Source: an uncultured Clostridia bacterium
Lineage (GTDB): Bacteria; Bacillota; Clostridia; Christensenellales; UBA1242
DNA length: 64,000 nucleotides
Assembly (NCBI GenBank): GCA_944380265.1
Contig: CALWGY010000006.1
Location: 17,355 to 81,354 of the forward strand
Direction of reading: 5' to 3'
Shown piece after piece: positions 18,033 through 27,353 of the stretch. Both the position numbers and the translations under genes were made by a program. A model generated the notes under the pieces. It saw only the letters and a list, made by a program, of their open reading frames with translations, made no database searches and was not told the DNA's origin. Numbering within the stretch: position 1 is the stretch's first letter; each line of letters begins with the position of its first letter.

Positions 18033-18653
18033 TTACTTAGAGTACAACTCAACAATTAAGTGTTCTTGAACATTTAAGTCAATGTCTTCTCTTACAGGAA
18101 GAGCATTAATTTTTCCAGATAGTTTGTTATTATCAAATTCCAACCACTTTGGCATAACAACTTTAACATCTTTTAAGTCCTTGAACATTTGTAGTTCACG
18201 TTTGTTTTCTTTAACTGCAATAACGTCATCAACACTTACTAAAAATGATGGAATGTTAACGGTTTTACCATTAACAGTTATGTGCCCATGATTAACAATT
18301 TGACGGCTTTCAGCACGTGAAGCACCAATACCCATTCTGTAAACAACATTGTCTAATCTGCGTTCCAAAAGTGAAAGCATGTTTTCACCAACTTTACCAC
18401 GCATTGTGCTTGCTTTTTCGTAATATCCACGGAATTGTTTTTCTTGCAAGCCATAAGCACGTTTAACTTTTTGTTTTTCTCTTAACTGCAAACCATATTC
18501 AGTTAATTTCTTTCTTGCAGCACCATGAACACCAGGAACACTAGGTCTGCGTTCAAACGAACATTTTTTTGTTAAGCAACGTTCGCCCTTTAAAAATAGT
18601 TTACAGCCTTCCCTACGACAAATTTTGCAATCTGCACCTGTATATTTTGCCAT
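18033..18653 (-). CDS. rpsD: 30S ribosomal protein S4, zinc-binding form
   Basis: A 206-residue primary 16S rRNA-binding protein. Cys9, Cys12, Cys26 and Cys31 form the N-terminal zinc site found in the C-plus form of S4. The S4 RNA-binding domain follows at about 98-160 (RRLDNVVYRMG, VNHGHITVNG). The gene sits in the alpha operon between S11 and RpoA, a common order. In other bacteria S4 represses its own mRNA. A 91-base gap upstream contains a small ATTTCGT palindrome, which might serve in such control. The start has AAGGAG at good spacing. Confidence 0.98.
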   Translation of the reverse strand: MAKYTGADCKICRREGCKLFLKGERCLTKKCSFERRPSVPGVHGAARKKLTEYGLQLREKQKVKRAYGLQEKQFRGYYEKASTMRGKVGENMLSLLERRLDNVVYRMGIGASRAESRQIVNHGHITVNGKTVNIPSFLVSVDDVIAVKENKRELQMFKDLKDVKVVMPKWLEFDNNKLSGKINALPVREDIDLNVQEHLIVELYSK

Positions 18654-18744
18654 AAATAATTTATCTCCTTGATTTTTTAATATTTCGTTACGAAATTGTT
18701 TTCACACATAAAGTATTAAATTAAAAAATTTAATTTAACAAAAA

Positions 18745-19137
18745 CTAAACTCTTCTACGTTTAGGAGGACGACAACCATTATGTGGAATTGGGGAAACGT
18801 CCTTAATTGAAGTTACTTCAAGTCCAGCAGCTTGCAATGCTCTAATTGCAGTTTCACGGCCATTACCTGGTCCTTTAACGTAAACTTCAACACTGTTTAA
18901 ACCTTGTTCCTTTGCAGCTTTTGCAGCGGTTTCGCTTGCTTGTTGAGCAGCATAAGGTGTGCTTTTTCTTGAACCACTTAAACCTAATGATCCTGCACTG
19001 CACCAAGAAACTGTGTTACCAGCATCATCTGTTATTGTGATGATTGTGTTGTTAAATGATGCTTGAATGTGTGCTTGACCATGGTTTAGGTTTTTTGTAG
19101 ATTTTCTTTTCTTTGTAGTTTTTTTAACAGCAGCCAT
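18745..19137 (-). CDS. rpsK: 30S ribosomal protein S11
   Basis: A 130-residue protein of usual length. After a short Lys-rich start it carries the S11 signatures [34 protein letters not shown] and the basic end [12 protein letters not shown]11 lies on the 30S platform and contacts mRNA near the exit. The gene follows S13 by 12 bases, with an AAAGGAG site. Confidence 0.98.
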   Translation of the reverse strand: MAAVKKTTKKRKSTKNLNHGQAHIQASFNNTIITITDDAGNTVSWCSAGSLGLSGSRKSTPYAAQQASETAAKAAKEQGLNSVEVYVKGPGNGRETAIRALQAAGLEVTSIKDVSPIPHNGCRPPKRRRV

Positions 19138-19149
19138 TATTTATCTCCT

Positions 19150-19530
19150 TTATTTCTTAGTTGCGGTTTTGCCCTTAGAAACTGTTTTCTTAGGACCTTT
19201 TCTTGTTCTTGCATTTTGTTTTGTATTTTGTCCACGAACAGGTAAACCTTTTCTGTGTCTGATTCCACGATAGCAACCAATTTCTTGTAAACGTTTAATG
19301 TTAAGTGAAACTTCACGCTGCAAATCGCCTTCTACTTGGCAATTTTTTTCAATGTAAGTTCTAATTGCGTTAACTTCATCCTCAGTTAAGTCCTTAACAC
19401 GAGTATCAGGGTTAACACCTGTTGCTTTTAAAATTTTGTTTGAAGTTTGTCTACCAATGCCATAAATGTAGGTTAAACCAATTTCAACTCGTTTATCTTT
19501 TGGTAGATCAACACCAGCAATACGTGCCAT
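19150..19530 (-). CDS. rpsM: 30S ribosomal protein S13
   Basis: A 126-residue protein of the 30S head that contacts the P-site tRNA and L5. The start [20 protein letters not shown] and the segments YIYGIGR and [14 protein letters not shown] are diagnostic. The last 15 residues are Lys-rich and slightly longer than usual. A GGAGG site lies seven bases before the ATG. The gene is preceded by a 154-base spacer with a strong hairpin, so it may begin its own regulatory segment. Confidence 0.98.
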   Translation of the reverse strand: MARIAGVDLPKDKRVEIGLTYIYGIGRQTSNKILKATGVNPDTRVKDLTEDEVNAIRTYIEKNCQVEGDLQREVSLNIKRLQEIGCYRGIRHRKGLPVRGQNTKQNARTRKGPKKTVSKGKTATKK

Positions 19531-19604
19531 TTTATTCCTCCATTAAATTATAAAATGTTTAAAATGTATTTTTTTGTTTTATAACTAGTTTTTTATATAT
19601 AAAC

Positions 19605-19650
19605 GTAAAAAGGAATACTTAAATTATTTAAGCACAGCCGCCCTTTTTAC
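19605..19650 (-). promoter_or_regulatory. Nested hairpin in the L36-S13 spacer, candidate ribosomal-protein leader
   Basis: An outer 9-bp perfect stem (GTAAAAAGG / CCTTTTTAC, 19605-19613 with 19642-19650) encloses an inner 7-bp stem (CTTAAAT / ATTTAAG, 19618-19624 with 19626-19632). It lies about 75 bases before the S13 start in the longest spacer between IF-1 and L17. It may bind S4 or another operon product; that role is inferred. Confidence 0.5.
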
Positions 19651-19684
19651 AGTTGTTTTCAAATTTATGTTTTCGTGCGTGATA

Positions 19685-19801
19685 TTAACCTTGAACTTGT
19701 TTGTGTTTAGGATATTTTGAGCAGATAACCATAACTTTTCCGTTTCTTTTAATGATTTTGCAACTATCACACATTTTTTTAACAGATGGTCTTACTTTCA
19801 T
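19685..19801 (-). CDS. rpmJ: 50S ribosomal protein L36
   Basis: A 38-residue protein starting [15 protein letters not shown]. Cys11, Cys14, Cys27 and His33 make the zinc-ribbon of the C-plus form. The usual length is 37; one extra residue lies between Cys27 and the His. A TAGGAGG site precedes the ATG and IF-1 lies nine bases upstream. L36 stabilises the 23S rRNA in the large subunit. Confidence 0.97.
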   Translation of the reverse strand: MKVRPSVKKMCDSCKIIKRNGKVMVICSKYPKHKQVQG

Positions 19802-19810
19802 AATTTCCTC

Positions 19811-20038
19811 CTAATTCTTAGTTTTTAAACGCCAAACAATTCGGCCCTTTGTTAGGTCGTATGGCGACATTTCAACTTTAACTTGGTCACCAACCAAAAT
19901 TCTTATGTTGTTTAGGTGCAGTTTTCCGCTTAAATATGCAGTTATAATAAATCCATTTTGAAGTTTTACTTTAAAAACTGCATTTCTTAAAACTTCAACA
20001 ACTTCACCTTCAATTTCAATTACGTCTGTTTTAGACAC
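19811..20038 (-). CDS. infA: Translation initiation factor IF-1
   Basis: A 75-residue single OB-fold protein that binds the A site of the 30S subunit during initiation. [18 protein letters not shown] and the ending [15 protein letters not shown] are family signatures. The start codon is GTG at 20036-20038, with GGAGG nine bases upstream; no better ATG exists in frame. It lies between Map and L36, as in most Bacillota. Confidence 0.97.
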   Translation of the reverse strand: MSKTDVIEIEGEVVEVLRNAVFKVKLQNGFIITAYLSGKLHLNNIRILVGDQVKVEMSPYDLTKGRIVWRLKTKN

Positions 20039-20058
20039 TAAATAGTTCCTCCATAATT

Positions 20059-20805
20059 TTATAAGGTTAAAATTTCAACACCATTTTCAGTTATTAAAAT
20101 TGTGTTTTCATAATGTGCAGCAGGCAATTTGTCTCTTGTAACACATGTCCAACCATCTGGTAAAAATTGAACATATCTTTCACCCATGTTAACCATTGGT
20201 TCAACTGCAACAACCATGTTTTTAACAAGTTTTGCACCAGCACCCATCTTTCCGTAGTTTGGAATCATTGGGTCTTCATGCAACTCGCTTCCAACACCAT
20301 GTCCAGTAAGTTCTCTTACAATTGAGAATCCATTTTTTTCAACATATGTTTGAACAGCATGTGAAATGTCGCCAACATATGAACCTGCACGAATGTTTTT
20401 TATTCCCTCAAAAAAACTTTCTTCGGTAACCTTAATAAGTCTTTTTTTCTTTGCGTCAATTTTTCCAACAGGAAAAGTTCTTGCCGCATCGCCATGATAA
20501 CCTTTATAACAAGCGCCCACATCAATGCTAATTATGTCGCCTTCTTCTAAAATGCGATGCTTACTTGGAATTCCATGAACAACTTCTTCATTAATTGAAG
20601 CACAAATTGTTGCTGGATATCCTTGATAATGTTTAAATGATGGTTTAGCGCCTAAACTTACTATATAATCATAGGCTATTTTATCAAGTTGTTTGGTGGA
20701 CACACCAGGTTTTATGTGCTTTTCAACTTCCTTTAATGTGTCGCCAGTAATTTTGCAGGCAACTTTAATAAGTTCAAGTTCTGCATCAGTTTTAATTTTT
20801 ATCAT
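20059..20805 (-). CDS. map: Methionine aminopeptidase, type I
   Basis: A 248-residue dinuclear-metal enzyme that removes the initiator Met from nascent proteins. The ligands of the pita-bread fold are visible: Asp in SIDVGA, Asp in HGDAART, His in TGHGVG, Glu in VAVEPMV and Glu in YENTI. Length matches the short type Ia form. It follows adk by nine bases and precedes infA, the conserved spc-operon order. A short AAGG element precedes the ATG. Confidence 0.98.
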   Translation of the reverse strand: MIKIKTDAELELIKVACKITGDTLKEVEKHIKPGVSTKQLDKIAYDYIVSLGAKPSFKHYQGYPATICASINEEVVHGIPSKHRILEEGDIISIDVGACYKGYHGDAARTFPVGKIDAKKKRLIKVTEESFFEGIKNIRAGSYVGDISHAVQTYVEKNGFSIVRELTGHGVGSELHEDPMIPNYGKMGAGAKLVKNMVVAVEPMVNMGERYVQFLPDGWTCVTRDKLPAAHYENTILITENGVEILTL

Positions 20806-20814
20806 ATTTGCCTT

Positions 20815-21432
20815 CTACTGTTTTAATATTGCATCTAACAATTCAAAAGTTTGTTCAACTTCATTAGTTGCATTAATCTTATAGAAAATGCCTTTATCTT
20901 TATAAAAATTTATAATTTCATTTGAAACTTTGTTTGTTTCAAGTCTAACTTTAATAATTTCAGGTTTATCATCATCTCTAACGTAAACCTCACCACCACA
21001 TTTTTCACATTTGCCATCAACCAGCCACTCGGTGTTTGTTGGTTGTCTGCAAATTTTGCACATTCTTCTGTTTGATAATCTTTTAATTATTTCATCTTCA
21101 CTTAAATCAATTAAAATAACTTTGTCAAGTGAAACAATTTTATCAAGTGCATGTGCTTGTTCAATGTTTCTTGGATAGCCATCTAGTAAAAAGCCTTTTT
21201 GACAATCCTCTTTTTTAAGCCTGTCAGCAACAATTTCGTTTGTTAAACTATCAGGCACAAGTTTTCCAGCATTAACAAACTTTTGTGCTTGTTTACCCAA
21301 ACTTGTTTTGTTTTCAATGTTCCACCTAAAAATTTCACCTGTGGAAATGTGTGGAATGTTATATTTTTTGCAAATTAATTTTGCTTGTGTTCCTTTTCCA
21401 CTTCCAATTGGTCCTAAAAGAAGCAATTTCAT
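20815..21432 (-). CDS. adk: Adenylate kinase, zinc-LID form
   Basis: A 205-residue enzyme that interconverts AMP, ATP and ADP. The P-loop is GPIGSGKGTQ, the AMP-binding segment contains DGYPRN, and the LID carries two Cys pairs (CKIC and CEKC), a zinc site common in Gram-positive enzymes. The frame is open 12 residues further upstream, but the ATG at 21432 follows GGAG at good spacing and starts at the usual MKLLLLGP. The gene is separated from secY by a 158-base spacer containing a hairpin. Confidence 0.97.
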   Translation of the reverse strand: MKLLLLGPIGSGKGTQAKLICKKYNIPHISTGEIFRWNIENKTSLGKQAQKFVNAGKLVPDSLTNEIVADRLKKEDCQKGFLLDGYPRNIEQAHALDKIVSLDKVILIDLSEDEIIKRLSNRRMCKICRQPTNTEWLVDGKCEKCGGEVYVRDDDKPEIIKVRLETNKVSNEIINFYKDKGIFYKINATNEVEQTFELLDAILKQ

Positions 21433-21552
21433 AAAAATCTCCAAATTGTTAGATTTTGCAACCAACATTAAATTATAACATAAAAATTATTATTTGAATA
21501 GATAAATTTTTACATTTAATAAAAGTTGTTTAAATTTAAAATAAGCATCGGT

Positions 21553-21575
21553 CAACCCGCAATTTATGCGAGTTG
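21553..21575 (-). promoter_or_regulatory. Hairpin in the secY-adk spacer
   Basis: CAACTCGCA and TGCGGGTTG pair over nine positions on the minus-strand RNA, with one G-U pair; on the plus strand that pair is a C-A mismatch, so it fits the transcript direction. There is no U-run, so it is more likely an mRNA processing or regulatory element than a terminator. Confidence 0.4.
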
Positions 21576-21590
21576 AACGAGGTTACTTTA

Positions 21591-22889
21591 TTATCTTAAA
21601 AATCCTTTGTAATTACGCATTAACATTTGTGCTTCCAATTGTTTGTTAATTTCAATTGCAACCGAAACAACAATTAATAATCCTGTTGCACTAAATGCAT
21701 TAACAAGGCCATTGTTGCCCATGTTTATTGCTTTAAATACCAAACTTGGCACTAACGCAATTACAGCAAGGAAAATTGCTCCAAACAATGTAATACGATT
21801 TGAAATTCTTCTTAAATAATCTGCCGTTGGTTTTCCAGCACGAACTGTTGGAATGAAGCCACCATTTTGTTGAATGTTTCTTGCAATGTCATCTGGATTA
21901 AATGTTACTTGTGTCCAGAAATATGCAAAGAACAAAATTAAAAGTGAAACGGCAACAATATATACCCAACTACCAGCACCTAGCCATTGTGAATACCAAA
22001 CATAGGCACTGCTGTTAGGCCAGAAAATGCTCATAATTAATTGTGGGAATGTTAACAAACTCATAGCAAAAATAATTGGCATAACACCTGTTGAGTTAAC
22101 TCTGATTGGAATAAATGTGCTTTGACCGCCATACATTTTTCTGCCTTTAATTTGTTTAGCATATTGAACAGGAACTTTTCTTTCGGCTAAATCCATAAAC
22201 ACAATGAAACCGAAAATTAAAACCAAGGCAACAACAAACACAACTAAATCGATAATGTTTGAATATGAGCCTTCAAAAATTCCTACAATGTTTGCATATA
22301 ATGCAGAACCTGCTGTTGACAAAATACCAACAAAAATTAAAAGTGAAAGTCCGTTACCAATTCCAAGTTCGGTAATTTTTTCACCCAACCAATAGGTGAA
22401 CATTGAACCTGCAATTAAAATTATTGCAACAAGTGTTCCAATAATCCAAATTGGAGTTTCAAAACCAAACATTTGTGTGTTTAAACAATCAGAATATGAA
22501 ATAACAATTGCAACTGCTTGTGCTATTGCCAACACAAGTGCACAAATTTTTGTGTAAAATCCAATACGTTTTCTGCCTTCTTCACCTTGTTTTGAAAGAC
22601 GTTCAAGGCTTGGAATTGCAATTGTTAAAAGTTGTATTATGATTGATGCACTAATATATGGCGAAATACCTAACGCAAGAATTGCTCCTTGTGAAAGTGC
22701 ACCACCGCTTATTGAGCTGATTAATGACAAGAAATCTTGCGTTCCAATTGCTTCCGAAAATTTGGAAAGAACCAAACCTGGAACTGGAAGCCAACAACCA
22801 ACTCTATAAACCAATAATAGTGCCAAAGTTATTAGAATTTTATTCCTAATTTCTTTAACCTTAAAGGCGTTCACTATGGTTTTAAACAT
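21591..22889 (-). CDS. secY: Preprotein translocase subunit SecY
   Basis: A 432-residue protein with ten predicted membrane helices that form the Sec channel with SecE. The segments RVGCWLPVPG and LGISPYISASIIIQLL, then ERLSKQGEEGRKRI, are SecY signatures. It overlaps the L15 stop by one base (TAATG), so it is translationally coupled, with a GAGGT site inside L15. Its partner SecE is encoded at 57685-57996. Confidence 0.98.
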   Translation of the reverse strand: MFKTIVNAFKVKEIRNKILITLALLLVYRVGCWLPVPGLVLSKFSEAIGTQDFLSLISSISGGALSQGAILALGISPYISASIIIQLLTIAIPSLERLSKQGEEGRKRIGFYTKICALVLAIAQAVAIVISYSDCLNTQMFGFETPIWIIGTLVAIILIAGSMFTYWLGEKITELGIGNGLSLLIFVGILSTAGSALYANIVGIFEGSYSNIIDLVVFVVALVLIFGFIVFMDLAERKVPVQYAKQIKGRKMYGGQSTFIPIRVNSTGVMPIIFAMSLLTFPQLIMSIFWPNSSAYVWYSQWLGAGSWVYIVAVSLLILFFAYFWTQVTFNPDDIARNIQQNGGFIPTVRAGKPTADYLRRISNRITLFGAIFLAVIALVPSLVFKAINMGNNGLVNAFSATGLLIVVSVAIEINKQLEAQMLMRNYKGFLR

Positions 22890-23335
22890 TATAGAACCTC
22901 AGCTTTTCCACCAGCCTTAGAGATTTTTTGTATTGCAGATTCGGTAAATTTGTTTGCTTTAACTGTTAAAGCTTTTTCTAATTTTCCATTTCCTAATACT
23001 TTTAATCCATAAGGGGCAAGTTTTTTAATAATATTTTTTTCTTGTAATAATTCTGCTGTTACAACAGTTTTATCTTTGAACATATTTAAATCGCTAACAT
23101 TAATAATTGTGTATTCTGCTGCGAATCTTTTATTATTAAAGCCTCTTTTTGGAAGACGACGGATAAGTGGCATTTGACCACCTTCAAACCCAGGTCTTAC
23201 TCCACCACCGCTTCTAGCGTTTTGTCCTTTGTGACCTTTTCCGCTGGTTTTACCAAGCCCAGAACCTACTCCTCTGCCAACACGTTTGCGTGTGGTTGTG
23301 GAATTTAGTGCAGGAGACATTTGACTAAGTTTCAT
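22889..23335 (-). CDS. rplO: 50S ribosomal protein L15
   Basis: A 148-residue protein of usual length. The Gly/Arg-rich start ([20 protein letters not shown]) and [17 protein letters not shown] are diagnostic. L15 is a late-assembly protein linking several 23S domains. A GGAGG site precedes the ATG, and the stop overlaps the secY start. Confidence 0.98.
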   Translation of the reverse strand: MKLSQMSPALNSTTTRKRVGRGVGSGLGKTSGKGHKGQNARSGGGVRPGFEGGQMPLIRRLPKRGFNNKRFAAEYTIINVSDLNMFKDKTVVTAELLQEKNIIKKLAPYGLKVLGNGKLEKALTVKANKFTESAIQKISKAGGKAEVL

Positions 23336-23346
23336 AAATTTCCTCC

Positions 23347-23787
23347 TTAAATTTCTTCAACTTTAACTAAGTGTTTAACTGTGAAAATCATTCCACGAAT
23401 TGCTGCGTTATCCACTAAGTCGTTGTGAGAATTTATTTTGTTTAGCCCTAGAGCTTTAATTGTTTTAACTTGATTTGGTTTGCATGCAATTGCAGACCTA
23501 ACAAGTGTAACTCTTAATGTTTTTTTAGCAGTAGATTTTTTTGCTGCTACTTTTTTGGTTTCAACTGTTTTAGGTGTGGTTTTAACAGTTTCAACTTTTG
23601 TTTCTTCAACTTTTTTTGTTGTTGTTTTTGTTGTGGTTTTAGGTGTTGCAGCTTTTGCTGTTGTAGTTTTTGTTGTTTTTGGTGCAGCTTTTTTAGCTTC
23701 TGCGGTTTTAGAAGTTGTAGCCTTTTTTGTTGCAGGTTTTTTAACTTCTTCTGTAACTACTTTTTTAGTTGTTTTTGTTTCTGCCAT
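23347..23787 (-). CDS. rpmD: 50S ribosomal protein L30 with long Lys/Thr/Ala-rich N-terminal extension
   Basis: A 146-residue protein, against about 58-62 for normal L30. The conserved domain is at residues 90-146 ([43 protein letters not shown]). Residues 1-89 consist mostly of Lys, Thr, Ala, Val and Pro in KKA, TTK and TKK units and are probably disordered and strongly basic. The start is secure: TAGGAG lies seven bases before the ATG, ten bases after S5. There is no alternative ATG near the core. The tail resembles those on L24 and on the membrane protein at 2639-3574. Its function is unknown; extra rRNA or nucleoid contact is a guess. Confidence 0.95.
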   Translation of the reverse strand: MAETKTTKKVVTEEVKKPATKKATTSKTAEAKKAAPKTTKTTTAKAATPKTTTKTTTKKVEETKVETVKTTPKTVETKKVAAKKSTAKKTLRVTLVRSAIACKPNQVKTIKALGLNKINSHNDLVDNAAIRGMIFTVKHLVKVEEI

Positions 23788-23797
23788 TTTAGTTCTC

Positions 23798-24340
23798 CTA
23801 TAAAATTTCTTCTACTGTTTTACCACGTAGTGCTGCAATTTCTTCTTTTGAACGAAGTTGCATTAAGCCATTTAATGTTGCTCTTACGCAGTTAATTTTA
23901 TTTCTTGAACCATAAATTTTAGCATCAATATCTTTGATACCGCAAAGTTCAACAACTGGACGAACAGAGCCACCAGCAATAACACCAGAACCTTCTTTTG
24001 AAGGCATTAAAACTACGCTACATGTGCCATATTTTCCAATTACTTCATGAGGAATTGTTGTTCCTTCCAAAGCAATTTTAACCATAGATTTTTTAGCACG
24101 TGCTGTTGCTTTTTCAATTGCGTTTGGAACTTCGGCAGCCTTACCTGTTCCAATTCCAATTTTACCATTTTTATCACCAACAACAACCAATGCTGAAAAA
24201 CGCATTGTTCTACCACCCTTAACAACCTTTGTTACACGATTAACATTAACAAGTTTTTTGTCTAGTCCATCGTTTTCAACAACTTTTGGTTGACGGCGTG
24301 GATTTGGTTTTCTATCTTTCTTTTCTGTATTTTGTTGCAT
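23798..24340 (-). CDS. rpsE: 30S ribosomal protein S5
   Basis: A 180-residue protein with the N-terminal double-stranded RNA-binding-like domain ([20 protein letters not shown]) and the C-terminal S5 domain ([18 protein letters not shown]). S5 is important for accuracy and mRNA unwinding at the entry channel. The first 25 residues are basic and a little longer than in Bacillus. AGGAGAGG precedes the ATG. Confidence 0.98.
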   Translation of the reverse strand: MQQNTEKKDRKPNPRRQPKVVENDGLDKKLVNVNRVTKVVKGGRTMRFSALVVVGDKNGKIGIGTGKAAEVPNAIEKATARAKKSMVKIALEGTTIPHEVIGKYGTCSVVLMPSKEGSGVIAGGSVRPVVELCGIKDIDAKIYGSRNKINCVRATLNGLMQLRSKEEIAALRGKTVEEIL

Positions 24341-24352
24341 ATCACACCTCTC

Positions 24353-24721
24353 CTAAAACTCTAAGCCTGCTTGTCTTGCGCCATCTGCTAATGCACTAAC
24401 ACGTCCGGTGTATAAGTATCCTGCTCTGTCAAATACAACAGTTTTAACACCTTTTTTGCGTGCAGCCTTAGCAACACATTCGCCAACAATGAAAGCAGCT
24501 TCTTTTTTAGTTTTTCCTTCAATTAGTTTAACAACATCTTTTTGAACAGTTGATGCACTTGCAATGGTTGTTCCATTGTCGTCGTTAATAACTTGTGCAT
24601 AGATGTGGTTTAAACTTCTATAAACGTTAAGTCTTGGGCGTTCTGCGGTTCCGTGAATGTTTTTTCTAACACGCAAGCTACGTTTTTTTCTAAGTTCATT
24701 TTTATTAATTTTATTAATCAT
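24353..24721 (-). CDS. rplR: 50S ribosomal protein L18
   Basis: A 122-residue 5S rRNA-binding protein. The segments [18 protein letters not shown] and [19 protein letters not shown] are diagnostic and the length is normal. It lies between L6 and S5 with 11-13 base spacers and an AAGGGG site. Confidence 0.98.
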   Translation of the reverse strand: MINKINKNELRKKRSLRVRKNIHGTAERPRLNVYRSLNHIYAQVINDDNGTTIASASTVQKDVVKLIEGKTKKEAAFIVGECVAKAARKKGVKTVVFDRAGYLYTGRVSALADGARQAGLEF

Positions 24722-24733
24722 AACTTATACCCC

Positions 24734-25270
24734 TTACTTCTTACCGCTCTTAATTTCTTTACGTCTAACAACTTCATCAGAATAATAAACACCGTAAGCA
24801 TGATATGGTTCAACTGGTCTTAAATCACGGATACGAGACGCAAATTGACCAACTTGTTCTTTGTCTATTCCACTAACGGTAATAGTGTTTTTATCGCATG
24901 ATAAGGTAATTCCTTCTTCTGCTTTAACCAAAATTGGATGAGAATATCCTAAACTTAATTCAACATCGTTGCCTTTCATGATGGCTTTGTAACCAACGCC
25001 ATTAATTGTTAAAGATTTTTTGAAACCTTCAGCAACACCAACAACCATGTTGTGAATTAATTGACGATATAAACCGTGTTTTGCGTTAGAATCTTTTTCT
25101 TTTCCATTATTAATTAAAGTTAAAACGTTGTTATCAATGTTAACAGTAAGGTCTTTACTAATATTACGAGATAAAGTTCCTTTTGGTCCTTTAACAGTTA
25201 CGTTTGTGCCATTTACTGAAACTTCAACGCCACTTGGTAACACAATAGGACTTTTTCCAATTCTTGACAT
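24734..25270 (-). CDS. rplF: 50S ribosomal protein L6
   Basis: A 178-residue protein with two L6 domains. MSRIGKSPIVLPSGV at the start and VEPYHAYGVYYSDEVVRRKE near the end are typical. L6 sits near the factor-binding centre and the sarcin-ricin loop. An AAGGAGG site precedes the ATG. Confidence 0.98.
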   Translation of the reverse strand: MSRIGKSPIVLPSGVEVSVNGTNVTVKGPKGTLSRNISKDLTVNIDNNVLTLINNGKEKDSNAKHGLYRQLIHNMVVGVAEGFKKSLTINGVGYKAIMKGNDVELSLGYSHPILVKAEEGITLSCDKNTITVSGIDKEQVGQFASRIRDLRPVEPYHAYGVYYSDEVVRRKEIKSGKK

Positions 25271-25282
25271 ATTGTATCCTCC

Positions 25283-25678
25283 TTACCAAACATAAGCAAG
25301 AACTTCGCCACCAATTTTTTGTTCGCGTGCTTGCTTATCTGTCATTAAACCTTTGCTTGTTGAAACAATTGCAATTCCAAGACCATTTAAAACTTTTGGA
25401 AGGTCTTCATAACTTGCATAAATTCTCAAACCAGGTTTAGAAATTCTTTTTAAGCCATTAATAACTTTTTGGTTGTTTGGGCCATATTTTAAGTCAATAA
25501 CAATTGAACTTTTTGTGCCTTCGGTTACAGAATAACCATTAATGTAACCTTCATTTTTAAGTAAATCAGCAATAGCTAATTTCATTTTGCTAGCTGGAAC
25601 AGTAACGGTATTATGTCTTACTGTTAAAGCATTACGCATACGTGTAAGCATATCTGCAATTGGATCTGTAGTAATCAT
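25283..25678 (-). CDS. rpsH: 30S ribosomal protein S8
   Basis: A 131-residue protein that binds the central domain of 16S rRNA. The start [18 protein letters not shown] and the end [20 protein letters not shown] are diagnostic. The open frame begins seven residues earlier, inside the S14 end, but the ATG at 25678 follows AGAGGAGG at the proper distance and matches the family. S8 represses spc operons in some bacteria; no such element was identified here. Confidence 0.97.
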   Translation of the reverse strand: MITTDPIADMLTRMRNALTVRHNTVTVPASKMKLAIADLLKNEGYINGYSVTEGTKSSIVIDLKYGPNNQKVINGLKRISKPGLRIYASYEDLPKVLNGLGIAIVSTSKGLMTDKQAREQKIGGEVLAYVW

Positions 25679-25692
25679 AATTAAACCTCCTC

Positions 25693-25878
25693 TTACCAAC
25701 TACTCTTTTTCACACCAGGAATTTCACCCTTGTATGCAAGTTCTCTGAAACAAATTCTGCAAATGCCATATTTTTTTAGCACTGAATGAGGTCTGCCACA
25801 AAGTTTGCAACGAGTGTATTCACGTGTTGAAAATTTTTGAGTTTTTCTTTGTTTTTCTTTTAACGCTTTTCTTGCCAT
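25693..25878 (-). CDS. rpsZ: 30S ribosomal protein S14, zinc-binding type Z
   Basis: A 61-residue protein, the short zinc form of S14. Cys24, Cys27, Cys40 and Cys43 make the metal site, and the end [11 protein letters not shown] is typical. S14 is in the 30S head near S3 and S10. It lies in the usual place between L5 and S8, with GGGAGG before the ATG. Confidence 0.98.
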   Translation of the reverse strand: MARKALKEKQRKTQKFSTREYTRCKLCGRPHSVLKKYGICRICFRELAYKGEIPGVKKSSW

Positions 25879-25896
25879 ATTATCCTCCCAACAACC

Positions 25897-26448
25897 TTAA
25901 GCCTTAAATGGTAAGCCAATTTTTTCAAGTAATGCTTTGGCTTCCTTATCGGTTTTTGCTGTTGTAACAATTATAATATCCATTCCCCTAACTTTATCAA
26001 TTTTTTCAAAACTGATTTCTGGGAAAACTAATTGTTCTGTAAGTCCCAATGCATAGTTTCCTTTGCCATCAAAAGCATTTGGATTGATGCCTTGGAAGTC
26101 ACGAACACGTGGTAATGCAATTGAAATTAATTTATCTAAAAATTCATACATTATTTCGCCACGAAGGGTTACTTTTGCACCAACTTTCATACCTTCTCTA
26201 AGTTTGAAGTTTGCAATTGATTTTTTTGAAGTTGTAACAATTGGTTTTTGACCTGTGATTGCTGCAAGTTCATCAACTGCTTTGTTGAAAGCCTGAGTGT
26301 TATCTTTGCAATCGCCCAAACCACGGTTAACAACAATTTTTTCAATTTTAGGAACAGCGTTAACATTTTTATAACCTAATTCCTTTTGAAGTGCAGGAAT
26401 TACGTTTTTTAGATAATGTTCATGTAATCTATTTAGTTCTTTTTCCAT
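25897..26448 (-). CDS. rplE: 50S ribosomal protein L5
   Basis: A 183-residue 5S rRNA-binding protein of the central protuberance. The segments [27 protein letters not shown] and the C-terminal [19 protein letters not shown] are diagnostic. Length is normal. AAGGAG precedes the ATG and L24 lies 11 bases upstream. Confidence 0.98.
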   Translation of the reverse strand: MEKELNRLHEHYLKNVIPALQKELGYKNVNAVPKIEKIVVNRGLGDCKDNTQAFNKAVDELAAITGQKPIVTTSKKSIANFKLREGMKVGAKVTLRGEIMYEFLDKLISIALPRVRDFQGINPNAFDGKGNYALGLTEQLVFPEISFEKIDKVRGMDIIIVTTAKTDKEAKALLEKIGLPFKA

Positions 26449-26459
26449 AACGAAACTCC

Positions 26460-26963
26460 TTATACTTTATCCGCAGTTTTTCTTACTGCTGTTTTTGTTG
26501 TTGTGGTTTTTGATTTTTGTGTTGCAGAAGCGGTTTTCTTTGGTGCTTTTTTCTTTGGTGCACTTTTTTCAACTTTTTTTGTTGTTTTTGTTGCTTCAAC
26601 AACTTTTGTGTCTGCTTTTTTGTTTGCTTTTTTAATTGTTACAGCTTTATCTAGTGATGCGCCGCAAACTTTGCAAACTCTAACTTTTTTTCCGTCAATA
26701 ACTTTGTTTGAAATTCTGGTTGCTTTTTTGCAAGCAGGACAAATTACTTGAACGTTTGAAGCATCAATTTTTCCTTCCATTTTAATGATGCCACCTTTTT
26801 CTTGTGCGTTCTTTGCTTTTTTGTGTTTGTTAATAAAGTTAACTTTTTCAACAACAACTGCATTTTCGGAAGGCATTGCACTTAAAACTTTTCCAGTTTT
26901 GCCTTTGTCTTTTCCAGCAATAACAACAACTGTGTCGCCTTTTTTAACATGTAAATTTGCCAT
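26460..26963 (-). CDS. rplX: 50S ribosomal protein L24 with zinc motif and Lys-rich C-terminal extension
   Basis: A 167-residue protein; the usual length is 100-110. Residues 1-107 are a standard KOW-type L24 ([20 protein letters not shown]), including the Cys75, Cys78, Cys97 and Cys100 zinc motif seen in many Clostridia. Residues about 108-167 are an added tail of Lys, Thr, Ala and Val, much like the N-terminal tail of L30. L24 initiates 50S assembly and sits near the exit tunnel, so a flexible basic tail would emerge close to nascent chains. GGAGGG precedes the ATG. Confidence 0.95.
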   Translation of the reverse strand: MANLHVKKGDTVVVIAGKDKGKTGKVLSAMPSENAVVVEKVNFINKHKKAKNAQEKGGIIKMEGKIDASNVQVICPACKKATRISNKVIDGKKVRVCKVCGASLDKAVTIKKANKKADTKVVEATKTTKKVEKSAPKKKAPKKTASATQKSKTTTTKTAVRKTADKV

Positions 26964-26972
26964 AATACCCTC

Positions 26973-27341
26973 CTATAAAACTTCTGGTGCAAGGGAAATA
27001 ATTTTCATGTATCCCTTATCCCTAAGTTCTCTTGCTATTGGTCCGAAAATACGGGTTCCTTTTGGTTGTTTTTGGTTGTCGATTATTACAGCAGCATTGT
27101 CGTCAAATTTAACATATGATCCATCTGGACGTCTAACACCCTTGCTGGTTCTAACAATAACTGCCTTAACAACGTCACCCTTTTTAACAACTCCACCAGG
27201 AGTTGCGGATTTAACAGAAGCAACAATTATGTCACCAATGTTACCGCTTCTTCTAAATGAGCCACCCAAAACGCGGATACACATAATTTGTTTAGCACCA
27301 GTGTTATCGGCAACTTTTAATTTTGTTTGTGGTTGTACCAT
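26973..27341 (-). CDS. rplN: 50S ribosomal protein L14
   Basis: A 122-residue protein, normal length. The start [20 protein letters not shown] and the segment [20 protein letters not shown] are diagnostic, as is [14 protein letters not shown]14 lies at the subunit interface and is the target of the silencing factor RsfS. AAGGAG precedes the ATG. Confidence 0.98.
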   Translation of the reverse strand: MVQPQTKLKVADNTGAKQIMCIRVLGGSFRRSGNIGDIIVASVKSATPGGVVKKGDVVKAVIVRTSKGVRRPDGSYVKFDDNAAVIIDNQKQPKGTRIFGPIARELRDKGYMKIISLAPEVL

Positions 27342-27353
27342 AATTTATACTCC

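Noticed and set aside
23480..23803. Rightward 107-residue frame opposite L30
   Set aside because: A Val/Phe/Ala-rich shadow of the Lys/Thr/Ala-rich L30 tail. No independent signals.
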